Shown: in pieces, positions 27,334-35,998 of the stretch
How positions within the stretch are numbered: position 1 is the stretch's first letter
How the letters are laid out: the number at the start of each line of letters is the position of its first letter
Source: Legionella drozanskii LLAP-1
GTDB lineage: Bacteria; Pseudomonadota; Gammaproteobacteria; Legionellales; Legionellaceae
Length of the DNA stretch: 64,000 bases
Direction of reading: 5' to 3'
Assembly: GCF_001467585.1 (NCBI RefSeq)
Contig: NZ_LNXY01000001.1
Location: 124,001-188,000 of the forward strand
Notes under the pieces: model-generated
Told to the model about the DNA's origin: nothing
Seen by the model: the letters and a program-made list of their open reading frames with translations, nothing else
Database searches by the model: none
Made by a program: the position numbers and the translations under genes

Positions 27334-28020
27334 ATGTCTGATACACTCCCACAGAATTTTTCTGAAAACGAATTCGAAGTTGTTGAATTTACAAATAATA
27401 TCCACCCACGAATCTCTATTCGGCCTATGTATTTTGAACTTGGCTTTAGTCCATCACCCTTTATTTATGGGAGAGCTGCGGTGCTTCAGCGCTTGCTTAA
27501 AGCTATTGACTTTCTACCTCCAAAGTATGGCTTCCTAATCTGGGACGTTTATCGTCCAAGAGCCATACAAGCGATTATTTTTGAGTGGATGAGCCAAGAA
27601 ATTCAAAAAAAATTTCCTCATCTCAGCCAGCAAGAAAATTATGAAAAGACCAAAAAATTCGCGTCTCCCCCAGCGAAAGTAGGGGATCAATATTGCCCTC
27701 CCCACCTTAGCGGCGGTGCAATTGATTTGACCTTATGTGACGCCTCTAGCGGTGAAGAATTAGATCTGGGCACCACTTTTGATGACTGTTCTGAAAGAGC
27801 TCATCGTGATTATTTTGATCAACTAAAACATCTCACTCCAAAAGATAAACTCATTAAAGAGAGAAGAAAATTACTGCAAGATACCTTGGAAAATGTTGGA
27901 TTTACTTCCTACCCTTATGAGTGGTGGCATTTTGATTTTGGCAATCTATTTTGGAGTCGGATTCATCATTGTTCTGAATTATTCGGGCCTTTGTTTGGCG
28001 ACAGGGAATGGCCCATCTAA
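27334..28020 (+). CDS. ddpX: D-alanyl-D-alanine dipeptidase (VanX/DdpX, peptidase M15D)
   Basis: 228 residues of the zinc M15D family. The zinc site is seen in PPHLSGGAIDLTLCD (His and Asp) and EWWHFDFG (catalytic Glu and third ligand His); WDVYRPRAIQ is also conserved. The enzyme hydrolyses free D-Ala-D-Ala. In vancomycin-resistant cocci it removes the peptidoglycan precursor; in Gram-negatives such as E. coli the homologue allows D-Ala recycling. No vanH or vanA relative is nearby, so recycling or growth-phase salvage is more likely than resistance. AAAGGCG precedes the ATG. Confidence 0.9.
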   Translation: MSDTLPQNFSENEFEVVEFTNNIHPRISIRPMYFELGFSPSPFIYGRAAVLQRLLKAIDFLPPKYGFLIWDVYRPRAIQAIIFEWMSQEIQKKFPHLSQQENYEKTKKFASPPAKVGDQYCPPHLSGGAIDLTLCDASSGEELDLGTTFDDCSERAHRDYFDQLKHLTPKDKLIKERRKLLQDTLENVGFTSYPYEWWHFDFGNLFWSRIHHCSELFGPLFGDREWPI

Positions 28021-28043
28021 AAGATTCCGATTAAACCGCACAG

Positions 28044-28080
28044 CCAGCTATACTCGAGAACGTTCTTGAGTATATACTGG
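28044..28080. repeat. Near-perfect palindrome between ddpX and rlmJ
   Basis: TATACTC (28049-28055) and GAGTATA (28068-28074) flank AGAACGTTCT, and CCAG/CTGG extend the symmetry outward. No T-run follows, so it could be an operator for rlmJ, a processing site or a weak terminator for ddpX. Confidence 0.5.
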
Positions 28081-28108
28081 CCCCCCAAATTGATTGAGTT
28101 TTTATTCT

Positions 28109-28939
28109 ATGCTTAGCTATCAACACGGATACCATGCCGGTGGTTTTGCCGATGTCATTAAACATCTCACACTTTCTCGATTATTGACTTACATGACAGG
28201 CAAAGATAAGCCCCTGTTTTATTTAGAAACACATTCGGGCCGAGGCAGCTATGATTTAAAAAATCAGCAAGCCTCCAAGACCGGCGAAAATCTACAAGGT
28301 ATTAAACTTCTTTGGGAACAAAAGGGGAAGTTACCGGCGGTTTTTGACCTTTATATGCACTCGATTAAAAAACTCAATAAAGTAAATGAATTACGTTTTT
28401 ACCCAGGCTCACCTTGTTTAGCTATTGATCTTTTACGAGATCAAGACCGATTATATTGCTGTGAATTGCACCCGCAAGAGTTTGAGCATTTACAAAAATT
28501 ACCCCATTCTGGCAAGCGTGTTTTCTATAGCCCTAACGATGGAATAGCGAGTCTTAATGCCTTACTCCCTCCTCCCGAGCGCCGCGGATTAATTTTTATT
28601 GACCCTTCTTATGAGGTAAAAACGGAATATAAAGAAATCCCCAAAGCGATCAGATCAGCTTATCAGCGTTTTGGTACGGGTATTTTTTGCCTTTGGTATC
28701 CGATAATAGATAAGCGACTTCATGAGCAACTATTGCGTGGGATGGATGGCATCGCGGCTAACAATGCTTTACGCATCGAATTTAACCTAACGCACTCTCT
28801 TCAGTCTGGAATGCATGGATGTGGTTTATGGGTTATTAACCCACCCCATCTGCTTGCTGAAGAAATGAAACAGGCACTCTCTTATTTGCGAACTTTATTC
28901 AATCCTGGTGTTTCTTCTTTCATAGTTGACGCAGTTTAG
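28109..28939 (+). CDS. rlmJ: 23S rRNA (adenine-2030 N6)-methyltransferase RlmJ
   Basis: 276 residues. The start is set at the ATG at 28109 because E. coli RlmJ begins MLSYRH and this protein reads MLSYQHGYHAGGFADVIKH. YLETHSGRGSYDL binds S-adenosylmethionine, and IDPSYE is the N6-adenine catalytic DPPY-type motif. It methylates A2030 of 23S rRNA. The upstream TTG at 28094 is in frame but is not supported by the family N-terminus. Confidence 0.93.
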   Translation: MLSYQHGYHAGGFADVIKHLTLSRLLTYMTGKDKPLFYLETHSGRGSYDLKNQQASKTGENLQGIKLLWEQKGKLPAVFDLYMHSIKKLNKVNELRFYPGSPCLAIDLLRDQDRLYCCELHPQEFEHLQKLPHSGKRVFYSPNDGIASLNALLPPPERRGLIFIDPSYEVKTEYKEIPKAIRSAYQRFGTGIFCLWYPIIDKRLHEQLLRGMDGIAANNALRIEFNLTHSLQSGMHGCGLWVINPPHLLAEEMKQALSYLRTLFNPGVSSFIVDAV

Positions 28940-28975
28940 CCTAAACTTTTAAAAAGGATAGAAAAAGGATTTTAG

Positions 28976-29737
28976 ATGAAAGTCATCCCTGTTCCAGCAT
29001 TTACCGATAACTATATCTGGCTAATTATTGATACCAATAAAGGCCAGGCTGTTTGTGTTGATCCTGGTGAGGCAAAGCCTGTCCTTGCTTTTTTAGCCGA
29101 AGAAAACTTAGAACTACAGGCGATACTGCTTACCCATCACCATTTTGATCACATCGGTGGGACTGCAGAGTTGCTAGAAGCCAATCCAGGTATCGCAGTT
29201 TATGGACCTAAGGATTCTCGCATCCCCCACATAACTCATACGCTGCAGGATAAAAATATATTAGAACTTAACTCCTACCATTTCACCATTTTAGCCACAC
29301 CCGGACATACTTCAACCCACCTTTGTCTTCATGAGCCCAACCACAGTTGGCTATTCTGTGGCGATACTCTGTTTTCAGCAGGCTGCGGAAGAGTGTTTGA
29401 CGGAACCCTAGAAGATTTACACCGTTCTTTGCAAAAAATTAAAAACTTAGCTGATGAAACCAAAGTCTATTGTGCACACGAGTATACTTTACAAAATCTT
29501 CGTTTCGCCGCCACAGTTGAACCTGATAATTTAGCGGCTCAAACGCTCATGCAAAAATTATTGAACCAAGAAAATCCCTGCTCTCTGCCATCGACTATCG
29601 CCATTGAAAAGCAGATTAATCCTTTTTTAAGAACGGAAGAAGCCGCTGTAAAAAACTATGCCATGCATAAAGGAAGTCAAAATGACCATTCTTTATCAGT
29701 ATTCAAACAACTCCGAGCTGAAAAGGACAGATTTTAA
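28976..29737 (+). CDS. gloB: Hydroxyacylglutathione hydrolase (glyoxalase II)
   Basis: 253 residues. VIPVPAFTDNYIWLI is the usual start. LTHHHFDHIGG is the binuclear metal site, ATPGHTSTH and CGDTLFSAGCGRVFDG follow, with CAHEYTLQNL near residue 165. It hydrolyses S-lactoylglutathione to lactate in methylglyoxal detoxification. AAGGATTTTAG precedes the ATG, and it follows rlmJ by 36 bases. Confidence 0.95.
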   Translation: MKVIPVPAFTDNYIWLIIDTNKGQAVCVDPGEAKPVLAFLAEENLELQAILLTHHHFDHIGGTAELLEANPGIAVYGPKDSRIPHITHTLQDKNILELNSYHFTILATPGHTSTHLCLHEPNHSWLFCGDTLFSAGCGRVFDGTLEDLHRSLQKIKNLADETKVYCAHEYTLQNLRFAATVEPDNLAAQTLMQKLLNQENPCSLPSTIAIEKQINPFLRTEEAAVKNYAMHKGSQNDHSLSVFKQLRAEKDRF

Positions 29738-29870
29738 ACGAATATTAACCGAGATATTCGTATTCGATTTGGTTTTGGAGTAAGCAAAAAGCGACAGCAA
29801 AAAAACAGTATCTTCAAGTAGAATGGGTATAGTAAACTGTTCATCCATAATAATAAAAAAAGGCTCCCCA

Positions 29871-31295
29871 TTGAAGTTTAACCCTTTACGTCCTCTATTA
29901 TTTTTCTTTTGCATTTTCTATCTTCTCCCCCCTACGCTTCACTCGCGCATGGCCCCCAACGTTTGGGATGTCTTACGCAGTCAATTTAGCTTAAATCATG
30001 AAGTGAGCCAACCAGATGTCCAAACCCAATTACGCTGGCTTGTCTCTCATCCGAATTATTTACAAAAACTAGCACAAGCCGAACCATATATTTATCACAT
30101 CGTGACAGAAGTAAGAAAACGAGGATTACCGGGTGAACTAGCACTCTTACCGATGATTGAAAGCGCTTATAATCCTTTTGCCTATTCAGGTGTAGGTGCT
30201 GCAGGATTATGGCAACTTATGCCCAGAACAGGAAATGATTGGGGCTTAAAACAGGATTGGTGGTTTGATGCGCGGCGCAGTATTCGTCCCTCGACTAATG
30301 CCGCACTCAATTACTTAACCCATTTATGGAAATACTTTAACGGTAATTGGATCTTAGCCATTGCGGCCTACGACTCAGGAGAGGGAACTGTCGCTCGCGC
30401 AATAAAAAGCAGCGGCCAAACGGCTCGTACTATACATTTCTGGTCTTTGCCTGTACCCAACGAAACAAGGGCTTATGTTCCTAGACTACTTGCGCTTGCT
30501 GAAATTATTAAGTACCCACAACGATATCGAATCACTCTTCCAGACATCCCTCATGCACCCTATTTTGAAGAGGTTAATATTGGCAGTCAGATTGATCTTA
30601 ATCATGCCGCAAAGCTTGCCGGCATGTCCTACAAAGATCTCATTAAACTTAATCCAGGATTTAATCGGTGGGCAACAGCTCCCTATGAACCCTTTAAATT
30701 GCTTATTCCAACCGATAAAGTGGCGCATTTTAATCGTAACCTGGCAACCGTCCCCACAGAAAAACGCGTCAGTTGGACACGGCATCAGGTACATATTGGA
30801 GATACTTTAGGCTCAATTGCTCAAAGGTATTTCACAACCGTTAAACTTATTCAAGAATTGAATCAACTAAAGACTGATAAATTAAAGATAGGTCAATATG
30901 TATTGATACCGAGCAGCAAAAACACTGCCGTGGCCGCAGTACGCAAACCAGCCCCTACCATTGAGGCCGATAAACCAGTCACCTCACAAACCTACAAAGT
31001 CATCCACATTGTTCAACCCGGGGATAGTTATCAGACCTTAGAACAAAAATACAATGTCACAACTGCTAATATTCAAAGCTGGAATCACATTAATCAACCT
31101 GCTGCTTTAAAAAGCGGTTCACAACTCATCATATGGAAGCGTGTGGTGCAATATGGAGCCTACACGGTTAAGGCTGGAGATAGTTTAAATAGTATTGCGA
31201 AACAATATGATACTAGCACGCAAAAACTCACCCAACTTAATCCTAGTATTGATAAGAACCGATTAAAACCAGGACAAAGATTGGTGATTGGATAA
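29871..31295 (+). CDS. mltD: Membrane-bound lytic murein transglycosylase D with three LysM domains
   Basis: 474 residues from a TTG start at 29871, preceded by AAAGG; translation from there gives a clean signal sequence (KFNPLRPLLFFFCIF). The SLT domain holds MIESAYNPFAYSG with the catalytic Glu, AAGLWQLMPRTG and LAIAAYDSGEG. Three LysM repeats follow (about 325-370, 395-440 and 445-490 on the longer frame, each ending GQ-or-GS-type Leu/Ile). The enzyme cleaves peptidoglycan glycan strands with 1,6-anhydro ends. The ATG at 29823 gives 16 unneeded N-terminal residues. Confidence 0.9.
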   Translation: MKFNPLRPLLFFFCIFYLLPPTLHSRMAPNVWDVLRSQFSLNHEVSQPDVQTQLRWLVSHPNYLQKLAQAEPYIYHIVTEVRKRGLPGELALLPMIESAYNPFAYSGVGAAGLWQLMPRTGNDWGLKQDWWFDARRSIRPSTNAALNYLTHLWKYFNGNWILAIAAYDSGEGTVARAIKSSGQTARTIHFWSLPVPNETRAYVPRLLALAEIIKYPQRYRITLPDIPHAPYFEEVNIGSQIDLNHAAKLAGMSYKDLIKLNPGFNRWATAPYEPFKLLIPTDKVAHFNRNLATVPTEKRVSWTRHQVHIGDTLGSIAQRYFTTVKLIQELNQLKTDKLKIGQYVLIPSSKNTAVAAVRKPAPTIEADKPVTSQTYKVIHIVQPGDSYQTLEQKYNVTTANIQSWNHINQPAALKSGSQLIIWKRVVQYGAYTVKAGDSLNSIAKQYDTSTQKLTQLNPSIDKNRLKPGQRLVIG

Positions 31296-31632
31296 AATTG
31301 TTGCTGTTGATACCACAAGGGGTATCTTAATGCGCAATCGCAGGGTCCATAGCTGGGGTATCTTCACTTTTTTTAAATAATATTTCGAGCCAAATCCAGT
31401 TTTACTGAACCGTTCAGCCTGAGGAGGAGCGCCAGCGACGTCTCAAAGGCCTGTCCTGTGCACCAAGTCTTCGAGACAGCGCTACGCGCACCCGAGCATC
31501 CTGAGGCTCTCGAAGGACTCAGCCCCGAACGGATCGAGCTATTGATTGGAGCAACACCTATTTTTGTTCAAAAAAAGTGAAGATCCCCCAGGCCTTCCCA
31601 ACACTCCATGAACAGCCTAGTTGATTATTACC
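31296..31632. other. Intergenic region holding a MITE-like element
   Basis: 337 bases without a gene between mltD and the histidine kinase (convergent). It is mostly filled by the inverted-repeat element at 31353-31591. No open frame or T-run terminator stands out in the rest. Confidence 0.7.
31353..31591. mobile_element. Candidate MITE or repeat element with 22-base terminal inverted repeats
   Basis: The ends, CTGGGGTATCTTCACTTTTT plus TT at 31353-31374 and the complementary end at 31570-31591, match in 21 of 22 positions. The 239-base element is much richer in G and C than its surroundings. Inside, CCGTTC (31410-31415) pairs with GAACGG (31527-31532), with several smaller nested inverted repeats (GTCTC/GAGAC, CTGAGG/CCTGAG type). 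It has no open frame. No convincing target-site duplication is visible. Confidence 0.6.
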
Positions 31633-33333
31633 CTAGTTCCCTTTTAGCAAGCCAAATTCCCTCAGAAGCTTTTGCATGATTACAAGATCAACGGGCTTAG
31701 AAATGATCTTATTCATCCCAGAGGGCAAAGATCCTTCAGATGCATCTAAAGCATGGGAGGTTAAACCAACAATCGGTACTGCATTTTTATCAGAAGATTT
31801 TTCCCACTTTCGGATAGAGTGAGTTAACTCATCGGCTGAAATGCGCGGTGACTCAACATCAGTAATAATTAAGTCAAAATCTTTTTCTTTGACTAATTGC
31901 AAGACCTGCTCCCTATCTGAAGCGGATAAAAATCGACAACCCGTTTGCACACAGAGGCCTTCAAGAAAGCGCAATGCAACCTCATTGGTTTCGATTAAGA
32001 GGACAAAAGGCGAAGATTCCGATGTCGCCATTTCGGTAAAAAATAGAGGTGATTCTTTAACAATTTCTGCATTTTGCAAGTCAGTACCATTACTGTAATT
32101 AATTACCTTCATGGGTAGAGTAAAATAAAAAATTGAGCCTTTTCCTAGCTTGCTTTCTAAATTGATTTCTCCGCCTAATAATACGACGTAATTTTGAGCA
32201 ACATGTAAGCCAACGCCATGATCTGCCAGTTCATTTTGTTCATTTGTACAACTAGTCTCTATACGGAAAAAACGATCAAAAATTTGTGTTTGCAACTCAT
32301 CTGGAATACCAATTCCCGTATCTTGTACACTAAATTGCAATTGCACATATTCTGTATCATCCACTACTACTTTTAATTTGAGAGTAATAGTCCCTTTTTC
32401 CGTAAATTTAATAGCATTACTCAGGAGATTTAATAAAATTCGCTGAAGTTTCTGCCCATCTGTGATTAATTTTTCAGGTACCGCATCATCAATATCGAAT
32501 ACTAAATCAAGATTTTTTATTTTTACTGCAGGTAACATCAGATGAATAATACCTTGAGTAAGTTGACGTAAATCAACTATTTCTTCATTGACCTCTGTTT
32601 CCTTAAGGTTATCATCCGATACAACTTGTAAAACTCGATTTAATAATTCTAAAAGTTGCCTTCCACTTTCACTAATCCACTGTGTATATTGCTTTTCTTC
32701 AGGACTCTGAAGCTTATCTTCTAGCAGTTTTGATAAACCTAAAATCCCGCTTAAAGGAGTATGAATATCATGACTCATGTTAGCAATAAATTCAGTTTTG
32801 GCATGATTTGCAACCTCAGCCGCTTCTTTAGCACGACGCAACGCTACTTCCATTTTTTTACGTTCAGTGATGTCAATTGAAACCCCTAGAACGCCAATAA
32901 TTTTGTTGTTTTTGTCGCGAAGCGGTGTTTTCTGTGAAAAGTAAATTGCTAATCCATTAACCATTACCGCATATTCTTCTGCGGTATGAGGCATACCCGA
33001 TTCCATTACTAGGTTATTAAGCCTATTTAATTCTTCCGCTTGATCCTTCCAAGGTAAATCAAAATTTGTTTTTCCAACAATTTCTTTTCGAGATTGCAAT
33101 TTCGCATTCGCCGCTTGTAAGTCATTGCAACCGAGGAAAACATTATTTTTATCTAACCAATAAACGTGCCCAGGCATGACTGCAAGAATACTTTCATAGT
33201 AATCCTGTGTTGCTTGAAGTTCATTCTTTATTTTTAATTTTTCTTGCTCCAGAGAAGCTTTTAAACGAGCTATTTCTTTGTCTTTTTCCGCAATAATTTT
33301 CTGAAGTTTTTCCTCTTCCTCAAAATTCATCAT
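31633..33333 (-). CDS. Hybrid sensor histidine kinase (PAS-HisKA-HATPase-receiver)
   Basis: 566 residues. A coiled coil (about 5-42) precedes a PAS domain (about 45-155) that ends in DITERKK. The dimerisation domain has NMSHDIHTPLSG with the phosphorylated His at 188. The ATPase domain shows NLLSNAIKF (N box) and DTGIGIP (G1), with a weaker GVGLHVAQ (G2). A receiver domain (about 443-558) has the phosphoacceptor Asp 492 in IITDVESP and Lys in ISKPVD. There are no membrane segments, so it is cytoplasmic. The acidic pair at the start of the receiver is reduced to one Glu. No response regulator gene adjoins it. Confidence 0.88.
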   Translation of the reverse strand: MMNFEEEEKLQKIIAEKDKEIARLKASLEQEKLKIKNELQATQDYYESILAVMPGHVYWLDKNNVFLGCNDLQAANAKLQSRKEIVGKTNFDLPWKDQAEELNRLNNLVMESGMPHTAEEYAVMVNGLAIYFSQKTPLRDKNNKIIGVLGVSIDITERKKMEVALRRAKEAAEVANHAKTEFIANMSHDIHTPLSGILGLSKLLEDKLQSPEEKQYTQWISESGRQLLELLNRVLQVVSDDNLKETEVNEEIVDLRQLTQGIIHLMLPAVKIKNLDLVFDIDDAVPEKLITDGQKLQRILLNLLSNAIKFTEKGTITLKLKVVVDDTEYVQLQFSVQDTGIGIPDELQTQIFDRFFRIETSCTNEQNELADHGVGLHVAQNYVVLLGGEINLESKLGKGSIFYFTLPMKVINYSNGTDLQNAEIVKESPLFFTEMATSESSPFVLLIETNEVALRFLEGLCVQTGCRFLSASDREQVLQLVKEKDFDLIITDVESPRISADELTHSIRKWEKSSDKNAVPIVGLTSHALDASEGSLPSGMNKIISKPVDLVIMQKLLREFGLLKGN

Positions 33334-33666
33334 TCACCTTTGCTGTGAGGATTCGTTATAAATTTCTAGGTCAATAATACCATTATTAGTTGGTATTCCA
33401 CCTAAAATAGAATTAATTAAACTATTTAATTATTAGATTAGTCTATTATTTGATCATCTGTTAATATTTCCTTAACTTTTCTAGTTGTAAAATACTCATT
33501 TTGAAATAGTCTGTATATTTTTTTCGCAACAAAAACCATGTTATGCTAAAATGACAATACAAATTCATACAAATTTCAAGAAATTGTTAATGTTAGTTTT
33601 AGTTAAAAATTATTTTTTTCGGAACTTAAAAACAGGTTTACTTAAGTATATTAAATGAGAAAATGA
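33334..33666. promoter_or_regulatory. AT-rich divergent region, kinase / cyclodipeptide-synthase-like gene
   Basis: 333 bases, very AT-rich, must hold both divergent promoters. I see TATAATA-like and TTGAAA-like pieces at several places but no pair with standard spacing that I would defend. CTTAA repeats at about 33624 and 33640 are 16 bases apart and so do not fit the 11-base-spaced PmrA sites. Confidence 0.4.
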
Positions 33667-35331
33667 ATGAAAGGAACACGTGTCAAAGGTCCTGTAAATG
33701 GCGAGGTTCTTACCGCTAAATTTAACGGATCAGAAGCCAAAAATCTAGTAAAAAAAAATGGGATAAAAAGTTTAGTTCTCCTAAGCATCATAGGTAATGA
33801 TTATTGTGACGGAGACTATCTAGGTGCAACAATTTTATCTGCAACTAGAAGTACAACAAAAGCACCCTCAAAGGCATTGTCAAAAGCAGAAGCCGAGAAC
33901 GAAGATTTTACTGTTTTCCTTGTTGCGGACGAAGTCTATTGGCACAATTTAAAAACAATTGAGCTCGAGAAAGAAGAAGCTAGGCTTAAACAATTATACG
34001 AAGACGAAGAAAACCTAAAATCCTCGTCCGCTTCTCAGTCAGAAAATACAACATTAGACACAGAAGCTAGCGCATTACCTCAAGATGCTAATAATGAGAC
34101 AATTTATAGAAAACTTGCTCGTGCAGCACAATTAGAAGAACAAGCAAAATTAAAAGAACAAGCGCTTCGCTTGGGAAACGATTATCTTGAAAGAAATCTA
34201 GAGCAATTTTTACGTCCTTTTAAACTTAATGCAAAAGAATTCGATACTCAATTTCAACTTCTTTTGAATGTAGAACCTCATCATGCGAATAAGCTCACTT
34301 ACATTAGGGAGACTTTGGGATTAACCTCCGAGCAAATTTTCAAATTAAAATCAGTAATCCACCAGGCTGAAACTCCTATCGATCAAAAAATTGCATTGAT
34401 CAATCAACTCGCTATCGAGAAGCAAATGAATTTTAAAATTGTTCGATGGAAAGATTGGGTAAACAGCGACCCTGATTTTGTTGAAAATCAACAAGCGATT
34501 ATGGACTGTTACTCCACCATACCTTCTCTTAGAGACAGTGTTCATGCGACAGCAAATAACTTTGCAAAACGCCACGAAAATAGTGGAACCTATGAGGAGT
34601 GGTATTTTCGTTCACAAGGCTATTTAACAGAGGAAAGTCCTGCGGTTATGTGGCTAGGTGCAAAACATAATTTCAACCGTATTATTTATCCAGGTGAGAT
34701 GCTTCCTTGTTTCAAGGCCACAAGAGAACTGTTTATTGTTGACTCTAAAAAACCTGAGGATCGCAGCGATGAACTACCTTTTGAGATTCCTACTGAGGAT
34801 GCAAAATTGCTAGTAAATTGGATACCCTGCCGTTTTTCGAGATCCTACTCCAAACAGCAACTTGCAGCGATGTCTTCTCAAAGCTCGCATGATGAATCAA
34901 CGGACGTCATCTTATCTAAGCAACTGCAGCGTAATACATCACCTGAAGATCCAGAATCGGAAGCAAATTCGGTCTCGCATAATAATCATCTTTTCTTCAA
35001 TAGTTCAGCTAAACGAAAAATTAACAACCCTGGCAGCGTAGACCCAAAATTCAAAAAAATAGAGCAGCCGCAGGAACTACACCAACTTATTGAAGAGGCT
35101 GAGAGAATTCATCAAGCAGGAATGAAGAGCGAAGAAAGTCACTTGAAACCGAACGAGAAAGAAGTAGTAGAAAACGTGCTTGGCTTACTGTTGTCACTGG
35201 GTGACAACCGGGACACAGCGCTTTCGATTTTACAAACAGCAATGAATGTACATGGTAAACTTCACCCACAGGAAGGAACTGAAAAAGAACTTTACGAAAC
35301 TTCAGATAATAAGGGGCGTTATCAGACCTAA
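33667..35331 (+). CDS. Cyclodipeptide-synthase-like protein with insert and long C-terminal extension
   Basis: 554 residues. In tRNA-dependent cyclodipeptide synthases the conserved points are a nucleophilic Ser (37 in AlbC), the pair Y178/E182 and Y202/P203 (XYP subfamily). Here LLSIIGN gives Ser40. FTVFLVADEVYWHNL (81-95) fits the second strand, FKIVRWKDWVN (256-266) the third strand. SQGYLTEESP gives Tyr319 and Glu323, four apart, followed by Pro325 as in AlbC. IIYPGEMLP gives Tyr341-Pro342, 18 residues on. Unlike the usual 220-290-residue enzymes it has an insert of about 60-100 residues (coiled-coil/low complexity, 97-165) and a 165-residue polar tail ending in a Glu-rich block (EGTEKELYETSD). 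It sits next to pmrAB, where L. pneumophila, as I recall, has the effector gene lem8. Enzyme activity and export are unproven. Confidence 0.6.
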   Translation: MKGTRVKGPVNGEVLTAKFNGSEAKNLVKKNGIKSLVLLSIIGNDYCDGDYLGATILSATRSTTKAPSKALSKAEAENEDFTVFLVADEVYWHNLKTIELEKEEARLKQLYEDEENLKSSSASQSENTTLDTEASALPQDANNETIYRKLARAAQLEEQAKLKEQALRLGNDYLERNLEQFLRPFKLNAKEFDTQFQLLLNVEPHHANKLTYIRETLGLTSEQIFKLKSVIHQAETPIDQKIALINQLAIEKQMNFKIVRWKDWVNSDPDFVENQQAIMDCYSTIPSLRDSVHATANNFAKRHENSGTYEEWYFRSQGYLTEESPAVMWLGAKHNFNRIIYPGEMLPCFKATRELFIVDSKKPEDRSDELPFEIPTEDAKLLVNWIPCRFSRSYSKQQLAAMSSQSSHDESTDVILSKQLQRNTSPEDPESEANSVSHNNHLFFNSSAKRKINNPGSVDPKFKKIEQPQELHQLIEEAERIHQAGMKSEESHLKPNEKEVVENVLGLLLSLGDNRDTALSILQTAMNVHGKLHPQEGTEKELYETSDNKGRYQT

Positions 35332-35370
35332 GGAATTAAATTAGGGCTTGTAAGTGTGTTTGAAATCCTG

Positions 35371-35397
35371 TGATATACTTAAATAAATGTTAAAAAT
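35371..35397 (+). promoter_or_regulatory. Possible extended -10 promoter and PmrA-like half-sites before yciB
   Basis: TGATATACT (35371-35379) resembles an extended -10 element. CTTAA (35378) and GTTAA (35389) are repeated exactly 11 bases apart, as in the tandem cTTAATatT sites of Legionella PmrA, but the TatT parts match poorly. In AT-rich DNA this may be chance. Confidence 0.25.
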
Positions 35398-35408
35398 TAA
35401 TAAAGGCC

Positions 35409-35972
35409 ATGAAATTATTCTTTGATTTTTTTCCAATTTTTATTTTTTTCCTAAGTTATAAATGGTTCGGAATTTATAACGCAACGGCTATTGCAATGGC
35501 TGCATCACTCATTCAAGTTATTTTTTATCGCTTTAAGCATCAGCGATATGAGAAGATGCATCTCATTAGCTTTGGTCTCATTTTTGTGTTAGGCGGAGCC
35601 ACTTTATTTTTCCACAATCCTTGGTTTATCAAATGGAAACCAACAGGAATTTATTGGTTAACTTCTTTAGTGTTCCTTGGCTCAAGTTTAATCAGTAAAA
35701 AGCCTTTGATTCAAAAAATGATGGAAGGAAACATCAGCTTACCTCCAAAAATATGGCAGCGCTTAAATTTTGCTTGGGCTCTGTTTTTTGTTTTAATGGG
35801 GTCTGTTAATCTGTATGTAGCCTACTATTATAGTACTGACATATGGGTTAACTTTAAATTATTTGGTGGCGCTGGGTTTACATTGGTATTTGTTTTCATT
35901 CAAGCAATATACCTCACCCGGCACTTAATCGAAAAAGATATTGAACGTCAACCCTCAAGCGATTCACCATGA
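35409..35972 (+). CDS. yciB: YciB/IspZ inner-membrane septation protein
   Basis: 187 residues, five to six hydrophobic helices, opening [19 protein letters not shown] and continuing with the family's [14 protein letters not shown] and [23 protein letters not shown]. YciB (intracellular septation protein A) links cell-envelope synthesis and division through elongation/division complexes. It has a GGC-type site close to the ATG. It ends 27 bases before pmrA and may be cotranscribed with it. Confidence 0.93.
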   Translation: MKLFFDFFPIFIFFLSYKWFGIYNATAIAMAASLIQVIFYRFKHQRYEKMHLISFGLIFVLGGATLFFHNPWFIKWKPTGIYWLTSLVFLGSSLISKKPLIQKMMEGNISLPPKIWQRLNFAWALFFVLMGSVNLYVAYYYSTDIWVNFKLFGGAGFTLVFVFIQAIYLTRHLIEKDIERQPSSDSP

Positions 35973-35998
35973 ATTGTTTGAACTATTAGGGAGCAGCG

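Noticed and set aside
27254-27538. 94-residue open frame on + overlapping the start of ddpX
   Set aside because: It overlaps a clear VanX-type gene in another frame, has no family features and its composition is that of an out-of-frame shadow.
30475-30810. 111-residue frame on + and 102-residue frame on - inside mltD
   Set aside because: Both are shadows of the SLT/LysM coding region.
33620-33645. CTTAA repeats upstream of the CDPS-like gene as a PmrA site
   Set aside because: The repeats are 16 bases apart instead of 11 and the flanking bases do not fit.
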